From contig CM075650.1 of the NCBI GenBank assembly GCA_037953625.1, positions 43,156,206-43,220,205 of the forward strand: DNA of 64,000 bases, read 5' to 3'. The notes under the pieces were generated by a model. The model was not told the DNA's origin, made no database searches, and saw only the letters and a program-made list of their open reading frames with translations. Source of the stretch: Crotalaria pallida (lineage: Eukaryota > Streptophyta > Magnoliopsida > Fabales > Fabaceae). Made by a program: the position numbers and the translations under genes. Positions 54,601 to 64,000 of this stretch are shown one piece after another (within the stretch, counting starts at the first letter, position 1; every line of letters starts with the position of its first letter).

Positions 54601-57600
54601 ACAAAAGATAAAATCTAAAACCATACCAAATCAATTTGTTTAACCTTCAAAATTTCCAGAACATATAAATATATGCTAAAGTTCATCACATAAAATTTTC
54701 AAGTCATTTGAACAATCTTAAGCTAGGTTTCAAATCAGATTTCGTACGAAAAGCGAGATAGGACTGTTGCTGACCTCAGGCCAAAATGCCATTATTAAAA
54801 ATAGTGTTTCAACTCCGAATTGCATGAAAATTGGTATAGACTTCCCTCATACAGTCAAGACCATCTCATAAAAATTTCAGATTATTTGGAGTTGTGCAAG
54901 TCAACATTTTCTAATTAAAATTGCCACTAAGTCTGGAAAATATGAACCAAACGGTTCACTGTTTTGCCTTTAGTAAAATTATCAAATCAACTCCAAATCT
55001 CATAAAATTTTACAGAGAGAATCTCGAGAGGTTCAGGAAGCTACCATCAAAATTTCAAGCAATTTAGAGTAATACAAGTTTGAAAATTCTGTTTATCTTT
55101 AATCTGAAAAACTTGTTTTCCCAAGATCGTCTTCACAAGGTTAGCTCTTATAGAAATAGGAAATCATTTCTAAAAATCATTCAAAAATTCAGAGAAGCTC
55201 ATTTTATCATACTTAGATTAGTGCCAAAATTTCAGAATCATTGAACATGCACAAATATTATTTATCAAGGCTAAAAACACACATATCCAAACTTCAGCAC
55301 AAAACTTTATCAAATAAACTTGTTCATTCATTTCAAACATTACATAATCACAAGTTGTCAAGTTGAACATGCATATATCTTAATCAAATAAAGAAATCAA
55401 ACTCATGAACACATACAAACCGAATCATGCCTCATACCAACACTTAGACAAATTTCCATTTAATTCACACTTAATCAATTATATCTTAGCAAAACTTCAT
55501 CTCATTACACTTATCTTATGCCAAAACCGTATGCTTCATTAGTTGCTCAAAACTTATTTTCTCAAAGAATAACTTTACAAATCAACATGTAGTTTCATGG
55601 CATCAACATACATACATTTAAGAAAATTTAACTCAAAGTCTAAGGTCCAAACCGTGACCTTGACTAGGTTTTCTCAAAAACATTTTCAAAGATTCAGGAC
55701 TTCTAAAAACAACTTCAAATCCAATAACAATTTCACATAATTCCTCAAGCAAGTAAAAACATAACCCTAGCATGTTTTCCTATACAAAACCGTGAGCATC
55801 TTCACACTTCTAAACAATTTTTATTTCACATCAAACATTTAAGATAAACACAAAGTTCATGGAAATCATATAATCATCAATCAAACTTAAGAAAATCTTA
55901 ATCTTCCTAGTCAAGCATGTAAAACCGTGGCTAGCACATCAAGGTCACAACATCACATAAATTCCCATTCATTCAAATCATCACTAAATTTCAAGATCAT
56001 GACATGCAAGAGTTCAAACAAAAGAAAATCAAACTTTCACTCACAACAACATCAAACCGTGGCCAACATAAGGGAAAATCATCAAGAAAAGTCAATCATT
56101 TTCAAAGATCTTTACATTAAAACTCAAGCATCAACACATCATAGTTCAAGCATAGACCTTAACATGCATGCAAACAAAAACATTATATCTTTGAAAAATC
56201 TTTCATGAAAACTTAAAATCAAGTCCTTTCCAAAAACAATTTTAAGAGATCAAGAAGAAAACTCAAAATCATGAAGAAAAAAAACACTTTCTTAACAACA
56301 ACCTCAAGATCAAGTTCAAAGATCAACATGCATGTAAAGAAAATCACTAGATCTAACTTGAAAACCAACATGCATCAACACTTTTCAAACCAAATCAAAG
56401 TTTTAGAATAAAATCATGAGAAACGAAAATGAATCAAGGAAAAAGGTTTAAAACTTTTAAGATCATGAGATGAAATGCTCACTTAATTAGATTTTCAAAA
56501 TCAAGTCCAAATCTTTGGTTTTCTCTTTGGTTTTCCTTCCTCTCTCACGGCTCACTCACTCTCCTCTCTAATGTCCATGGTTTTTCTTTCTCTTCTTCAC
56601 TAACTTGACTTGATCTTGCTTAGAATGTGAAATGTGTAGAGTTTGTTCTCCTTCTCTCTATTCGGCCACTCTCTCTCTCTTTCTATGTGTTGAACTTGAT
56701 TGTGTTCAACATCATGTGTGTGTTTGGTTTGGAATGGGAAGTGAAGGAAATGAAAGAATGTAAACTAAAGAGGTGTGTGTTGATCACTCCCTCTCCCACG
56801 GTTTGGTTGGTGTGTGTGGGTGTTGGTGTTGTTTGAGAGAAAGGATGAAGATGGAAGAATGTAGAATGAAGGAATGAAAATAAACTCTCTCTCTCTCCAC
56901 ACGGTTTGGTCCCTTTCTTTATTCTTCCTCACTTTTTCCTAATTGCCATCAAGGGCTTGCATGGGTGGCTTCCTTGCAAATGCTTGGGGACTAAGTTACA
57001 AAACTTGGGGACCAAGTCTTGCTTCTAAGTCCCTCCACGGCCCACTCTTCCTTTCTTTCCTATTTCTTTTCTTTTTCTTTTTCTAGGTCATGCTTAGGTC
57101 ATCAAGGTGATGTCATGTACTTGACTTTTTGGCATGCAACTTGGAGACCAAGTTAAGGAACTTGGAGACCAAGTAATGCTCCTTAATATTCGGCCCTAGG
57201 GTTTCAAGGGTAGATTAGGTTAGCTTAATTTGGTTTAAGGCACTATTTAGGTTCTAATCATGATTAGGGTAGGATTAGGATAATTAATCTAGGTTTAGTC
57301 CACTAATCCTCAGTGATTAAGGCTTAATCAAGGATTAAGGCACTAATCAAAACTTAATCATAGGTTTAAGGAAAACTAATTCTAGGTTAGCTCACTAACC
57401 TTGAGGATTTAGGTCTTAAGAGAGTGATTAAGTCCTTAATCAAGGATTAAGAACTCGATTAGGGTTTTAATCAAAGATTAGGATACTAATTAGGGTTTTG
57501 AGAGATTATTCTAGATCAAGGCGATTTGGACATTGATTTCCTTGAAGCTTGGAGTGAAAATAATTTTCCTTCTTAAAACCATAAAATCATATGAATCAAT

Positions 57601-58016
57601 TAATTAAGAAGACAAAATCTCAATAAAAACCTCAAGCAATATGATTCATTGAAAACCTTAGAAAATCACACACATAAAATCATAACACAAGCAAATTAGA
57701 TTTCAAAGCATAAAAACCCATCATGAAATCAAAACTCTTTTAAATCAATTTTCAAATCAATTAGGTTAAATCTATAAAAATGCACAAAGAGATTCATTTC
57801 TTAAATGAAATCACAAATAATAAAATTACTCCAAACTCAATAAAATCATTTGCTTGAATTCCATAAAAATCTTTGTTTACCAAAATCCTATAAAATCAAC
57901 ATTTGATTACGTAATCGAATAAAATACTCATCGAAAATCATTTGTAAAACAATATCTCAAAATTCTTCTTTAATGAAAACTTATTTTTCGTTGTTAGGAA
58001 AATAGGGGATGTCACA
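51667..58016 (-). mobile_element. W: 6.35-kb solo LTR
   Basis: TGCAACACCCCGATTTGAC to GGGGATGTCACA, with TSD ATTAG at 51662-51666 and 58017-58021. It has no internal region and no coding. It shares short conserved blocks with X, V and Q (about 52253-52298; 53863-53898) but is otherwise a distinct family. Minus sense is inferred from those blocks. It is inserted into V. Confidence 0.87.
53134..53467. repeat. 34-bp tandem repeat array in LTR W
   Basis: About ten head-to-tail copies of a 34-bp unit (CAATCATGTGGCAACAGCC, ATATAGATACACTTT). The central copies are nearly identical; both ends are degenerate. No spacers, so it is a minisatellite. Confidence 0.85.
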
Positions 58017-58021
58017 ATTAG

Positions 58022-58745
58022 CTTGACTTTAAGGCATGCAACTTGGTGACTAAGCAAAGCTACTTGGTGACCTAGTGAAACAACTTGGTAACCAAGGAAT
58101 GCACCTAGGCATTCGGCCATAGGTGATTAGGGTAGGTTAGATTAGCTTAATTAGGTTTAGGGCACTAATTAGGGTCTAATCATGATTAGGGTAGGATTAG
58201 GAAAATTAATTTAGGTTTAGTCCACTAATCCTTAGAGATTAGGGCTTAATCAAAGATTAAGGTACTAATCAAAAGCTTAATCTTTTCTAACAAAGGTTTA
58301 TGGAAAACTAATTCTAGATTAGCTCACTAACCTTGAGGGTTTAGGGTTTAAGAGAGTGATTAAGTTCTTAATCAAGTATTAAGAACTCGATTAGGGTTTA
58401 ATCAAAGATTAGGATACTAATTAGGGTTTCTAGAATCAATTCTTAATCAAGATGATTTGGACTTGGATTCTCGAAACTTAGAGAAAATAATTTTCCATCT
58501 TAAAATCATATGCATGAATCTTAGGCAATCAAACACACATTCATAGAAAATAAATCGTCTTTCCAAAATAAATTTCAAGACTTATAACATTATTTCATGA
58601 AGAAAATCATTCTTTAAAATCATTTACCACCTTGAAATCGTGAATAAAGAAATTTATTTAAGAAGATACCCTTTTCAAAATTCTTTTCTCAAAAATAATT
58701 CTTTTTAGTGATTAAAACAGTACGAGGATTTTGAGGGGTGTTACA
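58022..58745 (-). repeat. V right part, non-coding
   Basis: Remaining 0.72 kb of V after W. TTAGGG-like and TTAATC-rich text resembles the right end of W (about 57120-57560). It ends GGGGTGTTACA. Confidence 0.75.
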
Positions 58746-58750
58746 TATAC

Positions 58751-59164
58751 ACACATGCATATTCATACACTATCTTTTTACTTCTCTCTTAATTCCATTT
58801 TTAGAACATTTAATCACCACTTCACCTAGTAATTCAAATATTTCAAGGAATCACATAAACACAACCACACACATCAACCAATACATATATATTTAGAAAA
58901 CAATCTCTTTCTCATAAAATACTCTTCTTTATAAGTCACCTTTTCTTTAAGGCATAAAAAAAATGTCCAACATATAATTATTTCTCTAAACTCACTTCAA
59001 AGCTCATGACATCATTTTATGAAAACCATTTCCTTAAAATCACTCTTTACCTTAAAACGTTAATTAGGAAATTTATTTAAGAAAATATTCTTTCAAAAAC
59101 ACTTTCCTCAAAATAAATCTCTTTAGCATTTTAATTTAATACGAGGAATTTGCGGGGTGTTACA
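58751..59164 (-). repeat. X segment 4 (right end)
   Basis: Matches 15256-15673 of the M LTR and ends GCGGGGTGTTACA. It is followed by the TSD TATTG of X at 59165-59169. Confidence 0.82.
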
Positions 59165-59169
59165 TATTG

Positions 59170-59728
59170 TCTTAATATCTTGCCTATTATAAACCCACAC
59201 CGTCGACGATGCGTCGTTCGGAATGCTTACTCTCTCCTGTCTCGTTGGCATATCGGTGCTACTGGAATCACAACGGACAGATGAAGCATCGTATGGAGAT
59301 CACCACCTGGAAAAGCACGGAAATGGTTGGAAGGCTACTCCCTATGGCTGGGTATGGACTGGCTACACTCAGATAGTGATTCCGGACCCGGAGCACACCT
59401 TGAGCGGAGTTAATTTGGGACCGCATTTGGGACAGGTAACCGTACGAGGATACAGAAGCTATGAACAAAAGATGTGGAGTGAGTCTCAGGATAAACCCAC
59501 CACTCTAGATGGAGTGGAGTTGGAGTCAAATGACAATGGAAAAGCAGCGACAGAGATGGCATCACCTTCGGGAGTGAAGAAAGGGCGCAAGAAGAAAGGG
59601 AAACTTTATCCGGTTGTTTTCAACAGGAAAGTTTAAGGGTAGTGTTATTAATCTAGGTGGCCTCATGTTATCTGTTGGGCTAAGTTCGGTGTCAGTATTT
59701 TGAGTCAAGGATTATCATGGTAAAGAAC
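59170..59728 (+). repeat. Q: plus-sense fragment of an X/V/W-type LTR
   Basis: The reverse complement matches the early parts of X, V and W, including the conserved block (GTCGTTCGGAATGCTTACTC at 59212-59231). The left continuation is 16967-17228, interrupted by solo LTR X. The right continuation lies beyond element R and the window. Confidence 0.7.
59223..59636 (+). CDS. Small ORF inside LTR fragment Q
   Basis: 137-residue frame starting within the conserved block. The last 65 or so residues (VTVRGYRSYEQK ... VKKGRKKKGKLYP) align with the 66-residue frame of V on its sense strand; a decayed copy exists in X near 17590-17720. No known domain. It could be a fortuitous open frame in a young LTR, but the shared C-terminus argues for remnant coding. 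Confidence 0.35.
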   Translation: MLTLSCLVGISVLLESQRTDEASYGDHHLEKHGNGWKATPYGWVWTGYTQIVIPDPEHTLSGVNLGPHLGQVTVRGYRSYEQKMWSESQDKPTTLDGVELESNDNGKAATEMASPSGVKKGRKKKGKLYPVVFNRKV

Positions 59729-60302
59729 TGTAGTGGACCTATAGTAGACCGAGCTACGACCGACCAAAGGGCTCATTATTCCCACTACTTCGATACTGAT
59801 ACAGGGGCGTCGGTCGGATATTTATACCGAGCGAACTGGGTTTCCACCGGTTACGTACTGATAAGGTTTTCAGCTAGCATAGGACTTCGAATCTAATCCT
59901 TATCGTTTACAGCCTTATCAAACCGTAACTATCACTGGATTCCCCACGACTCTTGGTTAGGTATAACAACATTGGATAAAGTTTATCACTTACAGGGTTT
60001 AAGGATATGATCTTATCATATCCTATACAAATCCTACTTGAGTTCCACCTCCACAGAAGGCTTATCGGAACGGCCCAAAGAACACAGGTAATCTCCTATA
60101 AGAACCACCATGCTATAGGGGCTAAGGTACGTCTTCTCATCCCTAAGTTGACACAAGCACACACATTGTTGACTAGGGAGAACCTGATTATCCCAACTGG
60201 ATCTTCAGAAATCCTAAAGAGTCCTACATTAATATCTTGACTGTGATCGTTCTTCTAGGCTTTTCCATAGCTTTAAGGATGATCTCAGTTAAGAACACGA
60301 CA
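59729..60302 (+). repeat. Candidate 5' LTR of R
   Basis: TGTAGTGGACC to AACACGACA, 574 bp. The right end is fixed by the PBS. The left end is the best TG start where Q homology stops, but no partner LTR is visible. CCTATAAGAACCACCATGCT and the following ATAGGGGCTAAGGTACG (60090-60131) match the sense LTR of T. Confidence 0.6.
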
Positions 60303-60303
60303 T

Positions 60304-60321
60304 TGGCGCCGTCTGTGGGGA
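60304..60321 (+). promoter_or_regulatory. Primer-binding site of R
   Basis: TGGCGCCGTCTGTGGGGA, two bases after the LTR, the form common in plant Tat-group elements. Confidence 0.85.
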
Positions 60322-60350
60322 CAGAATAACATATCATTCCCACCACCATC

Positions 60351-63300
60351 ATGGTCACTACCAGAAGTCAGGTTGGTGATCTCCGTGAACGCATCGCTCA
60401 CACCCGTGGCAGGCCCAGGAATGCAAATAATAATGAACCACAGCCTCACTCCGCAGGCGATCTGCGCGACGTCCTTAACCACAATCGTGGGAATAATGGA
60501 CAACCACCACGAAGATCTCAATCTGGGCCAGGGAATAACCCCGAGCCACCAAACCATTCACACAGCCAACCACCACACAACCAAAGCCAAAATCATAGTG
60601 GCGTTCACGCTGTACACCCCCAAACGCCACAACCTTCCCATCCAAGGACTGGGAGTAATCCCCAACCCCTTCAGGTCTTACGTACCATGCAACCTCCACC
60701 CCCTCCACCACCACCTACACCACCACCCTCTACCCATGGTGATTCAAGTAGCACAGCCCCTACCACACGAAATACTTCTAGAACCACTGGAACCCGAGCA
60801 CACCATGGGCGAAACACCCAACGCACCCATCCTATCCCACATAACCCCGATCATGTAAGTACAACACCTAGAACCAGACTGAATCCAAATAGATCTGACC
60901 CAGGAAACTCTCGTCATAGCCATTCCATTAGCAGATCCTATGCAACTACGGCTTCCGCTCGAGCTCGAGAACTAGAGATGATTAATATTCTTAATAGGCA
61001 AACCACGTTAATTGAACAGCAGGGACGTGCTATTGCCGACCTTCAACAGCAGGCTATGGCAAGGATTGCTCAAAATCAATCAACCTCTATTCCACCACAA
61101 AACCAACCAACTATGGACCCCCAACCAACACCAATAATGCAGCTTCCACCACCAAATTTCCATGTTAACCCCTCCATTAACCAGGATCAGGGTGATTTTC
61201 ATCCTGGTCATCCTTTCACCCCACATATCATGGTGTTTCAAACCCCTCAAGGCTACTTGGGCCCTTCTAATGTCCCACATTATAACGGTCTAACCGACCC
61301 AGTGGACCATATTGTCTCTTTCGAGGGGGCAATGAACTATTACGGCGGAGGAGAAGAAATGAAATGCCGAGCCTTTTCCATGACCCTCGAACCTTCAGTT
61401 TTGCGTTGGTACTCATCTCTCCCTCGGAATTCTGTTAATTCTTGGGAAGAGATGAAAAGAGTATTTTTAAATAGATACACGGCTAGTTGTATCCAGCCCA
61501 GGTCCGACCACACCTTAGCAGCTGTAACCCAAAAGCAAGATGAGTCCTTGAAAGATTACCTTTCGCGTTTCCATACAGAAGCAAGCTCGGTCCCTCAACT
61601 AGCACCGGGGGTAGCAGTATTATTGTTCACTCAAGGTTTACAATCTAGAGATTTTAGAAAATCCTTGATTGGCAAACCTCCAAAAGATATGGCAGAGTTA
61701 AGGCAAAGATCAAACAAATTTATCAATCTGGAGGAATTCCACAAAGGGCAGAAAGTAAGAGAGGAAAGACAGCGTGCCAACCCACCAAGTCAAAACAAAC
61801 AAAAATGTGACGAACGTTTTGGTGGCAGACAGGAAAGGAATGATCGAGATCGACGAATTCCTCCCCGGAATAAGTTTCAGGATTACACCCCTCTAACTGT
61901 TCCGAGGAGTCAGATTTTAAGAGAAACTATGCAGACCGACTTACGCTCTGCCCAAAGACCTCCGTCTTTAAGAAAGGGCGCACGGCGTGATAGGTCAAAA
62001 TACTGTGATTTCCATAGGGGTTATGGCCATACAACCGACGAATGCATCTGGCTGCGAGACCTGATTGAGGAGATGATCAGAGATGGGAAGTTGCAGCAGT
62101 ACATCAGAGATGCGGCTGGCCGAAGGAGCAGACACAGATCTCAATCACCAGTAAAACCTAAACGCCAAAGAAGTAGGTCACCAGATGATCGGAACACGGG
62201 GAAGCAGAGAACCGACCCTACTCCGGTTCCCGAGTCAAACACCAATAAAAATGATTTTCTGGTAAACACTATTGCGGGAGGTTTTGCTGGAGGTGGGGAG
62301 AAGAGAGCCGACAGAAAAAAGTACATCAACCAAATTTTGGCTGTTAGCCATAAACCAATTGCCAAGAGATCAACAAAAAACATTCCCATCATTTTTGATG
62401 ATGAAGATTTAGATGGAATCCTTCCGGGCCACAATGACCCCATGGTGATAACTGCTTTGATCGGCAACTATGAGGTAAAACGAGTTTTTATTGATCAAGG
62501 TAGTTCGGCAGATATAATGTTCTTCCCACTATTAAAAGCTTTAAAACTCAGGGAGTGTAATCTCACTCCCTTCGAGGGGGAACTGATTGGTTTTACTGGA
62601 GACACCGTTGAGCCAAAGGGTTACATTCAGCTCCCTGTGACCCTTGGACAACAGCCTTCGGCTAGAACTGAGATTGTGAAATTTTTGGTTGTTGATTGCC
62701 CGACGGCCTACAATGCAATTCTAGGAAGAACTTCTCTGCAGGCTTTTGGAGCAGTTGTATCAACAGTTCATTTGGCTATGAAGTTTGTTGGAACTGACGA
62801 TAGAGTGGTAACGGTCAAAGCCGAACAGGATGCAGCAAGAAAATGTTACAATGCTAGCTTGGGGAAGGTGAAAAGTAAAGATCCGAGCAATCTGGAAAGA
62901 GTTTCTTTGGGTAAGGGAAATGTCAGTCTGGCGGAGCTGGATATGCGAGACCAATCCGACAGAAATAGACCGACCCCAAAGGGACAGTGGGAGTTCTTGA
63001 CACTATCTGATGACCCCCTCAAGCAAGTGAAAATTGGTTCAGATTTACCCGTATGTATTAAAGAAGAATTGGCTGCACTATTAATCGCGAATAAAGATTT
63101 ATTCGCTTGGACATCAGCCGACATGCCTGGAATCGACCCCAATTTTATTAGTCACAAGTTGAGCATCATTCCAGGATCGAAGCCAGTGGCACAGCGTAAA
63201 AGAAAAGTTAGTACGGAAAAGGCAATTGCAATTGAGGAAAAGGTTGCTGAACTACTCCGAGCTGGTTTCATTAGGGAAATTGACTACACAGACTGGTTAG

Positions 63301-64000
63301 CTAACACCGTCTTGGTCAAAAAGCCCAATGGAAAATGGAGAATGTGTGTTGATTACACAGACTTGAACAAAGTCTGTCCTAAAGATCAATACCCACTCCC
63401 TGTTATTGATAAACTCGTCGACAGTTCAGCTGGATACAAACTCTTATCATTTATGGACGCTTACTCTGGTTACAACCAGATTCCAATGTTTCCTGCCGAC
63501 CAAGATAAAACTGCATTTATCACCGATAGGGCGACTTACTGTTACAACGTTATGCCCTTTGGGTTGAAAAATGCGGGAGCTACTTATCAGAGGATGATGA
63601 ACAAAATTTTTCAAGGTATGATCGGCTCGAACATGGAGGTGTACATAGACGACATCATTGCAAAAAGTAGACAACAAGAAAGTCATGCCAAGGATCTCAC
63701 CACAATACTCGACCGAGTGAGAAAATACTCCATGAGGTTGAATCCGGAGAAGTGTGTATTTGGAGTCCCAGCAGGTTCTTCCCTCGGTTTTATGTTAACC
63801 GAGAGAGGAATTGAGGCCAATCCTGATAAATGCGAGGCAATCCTTGGTATGAGGAGCCCAGCTAATCTCAAAGAAGTTCAACAACTTACGGGTCGAGTGG
63901 CGGCACTGTCCAGATTTTTGTCCCAAGCCGCTCGGAAAGCCTTGCCGTGGTACCAGCTTCTCAGAAAAAACAAGGATTTCATTTGGGATGAGCAATGTGA
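60351..64000 (+). CDS. gag-pol: Gag-protease-RT polyprotein of R, open to the window edge
   Basis: Translating from ATG 60351 gives 1216 codons without a stop up to base 64000, so the C-terminus is missing. Order: Pro/Asn/Gln-rich N-terminus (PPPPPPPPTPPP near residue 123), Gag core about 300-490 (DPVDHIVSFEGAMNYYG, WEEMKRVFLNRY), zinc motif CDFHRGYGHTTDEC near 555, and an Arg/Ser-rich stretch near 590-620. Retropepsin FIDQGSSADIMF is near 712 and AILGRTSLQAFG near 795. RT follows from about 940 (MCVDYTDLNKVCPKD near 997, VYIDDIIAKS near 1097). The 161-residue frame at 60373-60858 is a shadow of this gene. It makes particle, protease and RT. No break is visible, so R may be autonomous. Confidence 0.9.
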   Translation, partial: MVTTRSQVGDLRERIAHTRGRPRNANNNEPQPHSAGDLRDVLNHNRGNNGQPPRRSQSGPGNNPEPPNHSHSQPPHNQSQNHSGVHAVHPQTPQPSHPRTGSNPQPLQVLRTMQPPPPPPPPTPPPSTHGDSSSTAPTTRNTSRTTGTRAHHGRNTQRTHPIPHNPDHVSTTPRTRLNPNRSDPGNSRHSHSISRSYATTASARARELEMINILNRQTTLIEQQGRAIADLQQQAMARIAQNQSTSIPPQNQPTMDPQPTPIMQLPPPNFHVNPSINQDQGDFHPGHPFTPHIMVFQTPQGYLGPSNVPHYNGLTDPVDHIVSFEGAMNYYGGGEEMKCRAFSMTLEPSVLRWYSSLPRNSVNSWEEMKRVFLNRYTASCIQPRSDHTLAAVTQKQDESLKDYLSRFHTEASSVPQLAPGVAVLLFTQGLQSRDFRKSLIGKPPKDMAELRQRSNKFINLEEFHKGQKVREERQRANPPSQNKQKCDERFGGRQERNDRDRRIPPRNKFQDYTPLTVPRSQILRETMQTDLRSAQRPPSLRKGARRDRSKYCDFHRGYGHTTDECIWLRDLIEEMIRDGKLQQYIRDAAGRRSRHRSQSPVKPKRQRSRSPDDRNTGKQRTDPTPVPESNTNKNDFLVNTIAGGFAGGGEKRADRKKYINQILAVSHKPIAKRSTKNIPIIFDDEDLDGILPGHNDPMVITALIGNYEVKRVFIDQGSSADIMFFPLLKALKLRECNLTPFEGELIGFTGDTVEPKGYIQLPVTLGQQPSARTEIVKFLVVDCPTAYNAILGRTSLQAFGAVVSTVHLAMKFVGTDDRVVTVKAEQDAARKCYNASLGKVKSKDPSNLERVSLGKGNVSLAELDMRDQSDRNRPTPKGQWEFLTLSDDPLKQVKIGSDLPVCIKEELAALLIANKDLFAWTSADMPGIDPNFISHKLSIIPGSKPVAQRKRKVSTEKAIAIEEKVAELLRAGFIREIDYTDWLANTVLVKKPNGKWRMCVDYTDLNKVCPKDQYPLPVIDKLVDSSAGYKLLSFMDAYSGYNQIPMFPADQDKTAFITDRATYCYNVMPFGLKNAGATYQRMMNKIFQGMIGSNMEVYIDDIIAKSRQQESHAKDLTTILDRVRKYSMRLNPEKCVFGVPAGSSLGFMLTERGIEANPDKCEAILGMRSPANLKEVQQLTGRVAALSRFLSQAARKALPWYQLLRKNKDFIWDEQC

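Larger units (their letters stand above)
46330..58745 (-). mobile_element. V: giant solo LTR interrupted by W
   Basis: TGTAATAGCCCGATTTTCG to GAGGGGTGTTACA, with TSD TATAC at 46325-46329 and 58746-58750. Length without W is about 6.06 kb (46330-51666 plus 58022-58745). It is related to X over much of its length but clearly diverged. It has no internal region, so it is a solo LTR. Sense is minus by homology to the M LTR. Confidence 0.85.
17229..59164 (-). mobile_element. X: giant solo LTR carrying three large insertions
   Basis: Starts TGTAACAGCCCGATTTTCG and ends GGGGTGTTACA, with TSD TATTG at 17224-17228 and 59165-59169. Without inserted elements it is about 5.8 kb (17229-18801, 29206-31027, 44314-46329, 58751-59164). 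No internal region remains, so it is a solo LTR. Sense is minus, judged from element M. The family has iMet-type PBS and TGTAAC ends, consistent with Tekay/Del chromoviruses (inference). Inserts are B, T (with Athila-2) and V (with W). Confidence 0.85.
59729..64000 (+). mobile_element. R: Tat-type Ty3/gypsy retrotransposon, 3' part off-window
   Basis: Candidate 5' LTR, PBS and a long open gag-protease-RT frame, all on the plus strand. RT wording (VDYTDLNKVCPKD, LLSFMDAYSGYNQI, MPFGLKNAGATYQR) is typical of the Tat/Retand group. RNase H, integrase and the 3' LTR would lie to the right. It is inserted in Q. Confidence 0.85.

Noticed and set aside
12365..59164. M left LTR and X as the two LTRs of one element
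   Set aside because: X is flanked by its own TATTG duplication in continuous Q sequence, and the PBS of M lies next to 16947, not 17229.
60373..60858. 161-residue frame
   Set aside because: It is a shadow of the true Gag frame of R, which starts at 60351 in another frame and runs without stop to the window end.

Overview
This window is transposable-element DNA from a flowering plant, very probably a eudicot and plausibly a legume with a repeat-rich genome. The legume call rests only on the feel of the Athila and Sirevirus-like families and was not searched. I found no host gene, tRNA, rRNA or CRISPR array. Almost every base belongs to long-terminal-repeat (LTR) retrotransposons inserted into one another, and most boundaries are supported by 5-bp target-site duplications (TSDs) read on both sides.

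Layout from the left. Bases 1-875 are the right end of an LTR element inserted in the protease region of an old Athila-type Ty3/gypsy element (Athila-1, 876-12364). Athila-1 keeps protease end, reverse transcriptase, RNase H and integrase, all broken by a stop and frameshifts. It is split by a gag-only Copia element (element A, 5729-11244, TSD TATTG). Athila-1 sits in a giant LTR (12365-15673) of a minus-strand element (M) whose 1.27 kb interior (15674-16946) has a PPT and a tRNA-iMet-type PBS but no recognisable gene. Next is an inverted junction into a plus-sense LTR fragment (Q, 16967-17228 and 59170-59728).

Q is split by a solo LTR (X, 17229-59164, TSD TATTG), about 5.8 kb without its inserts. 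X carries three insertions. The first is a Sirevirus-like Copia (element B, 18802-29200, TSD ATTCT) with gag, broken pol and an extra intact ORF in the env position. The second is a minus-strand non-autonomous element with 332-bp LTRs (T, 31028-44308, TSD CATAT), which contains a young Athila element (Athila-2, 31873-40352, TSD CTATT). The third is another giant solo LTR (V, 46330-58745, TSD TATAC), which contains a 6.35-kb solo LTR (W, 51667-58016, TSD ATTAG). A Tat-type Ty3/gypsy element (R, from 59729) is also inserted in Q. Its uninterrupted gag-protease-RT frame opens at 60351 and runs off the right edge.

The elements look functionally linked. A has Gag but no Pol and uses the same PBS class as B. 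Athila-2 has one open frame but has lost RNase H and the integrase core. T has no coding capacity but shares a core-promoter block and a near-identical PBS with R. The most unusual locus is the third ORF of B. It follows a TATAAAA box and nine copies of a TACTCGATTA motif related to the palindrome clustered in the LTRs, so it looks like a gene with its own promoter inside a retrotransposon.
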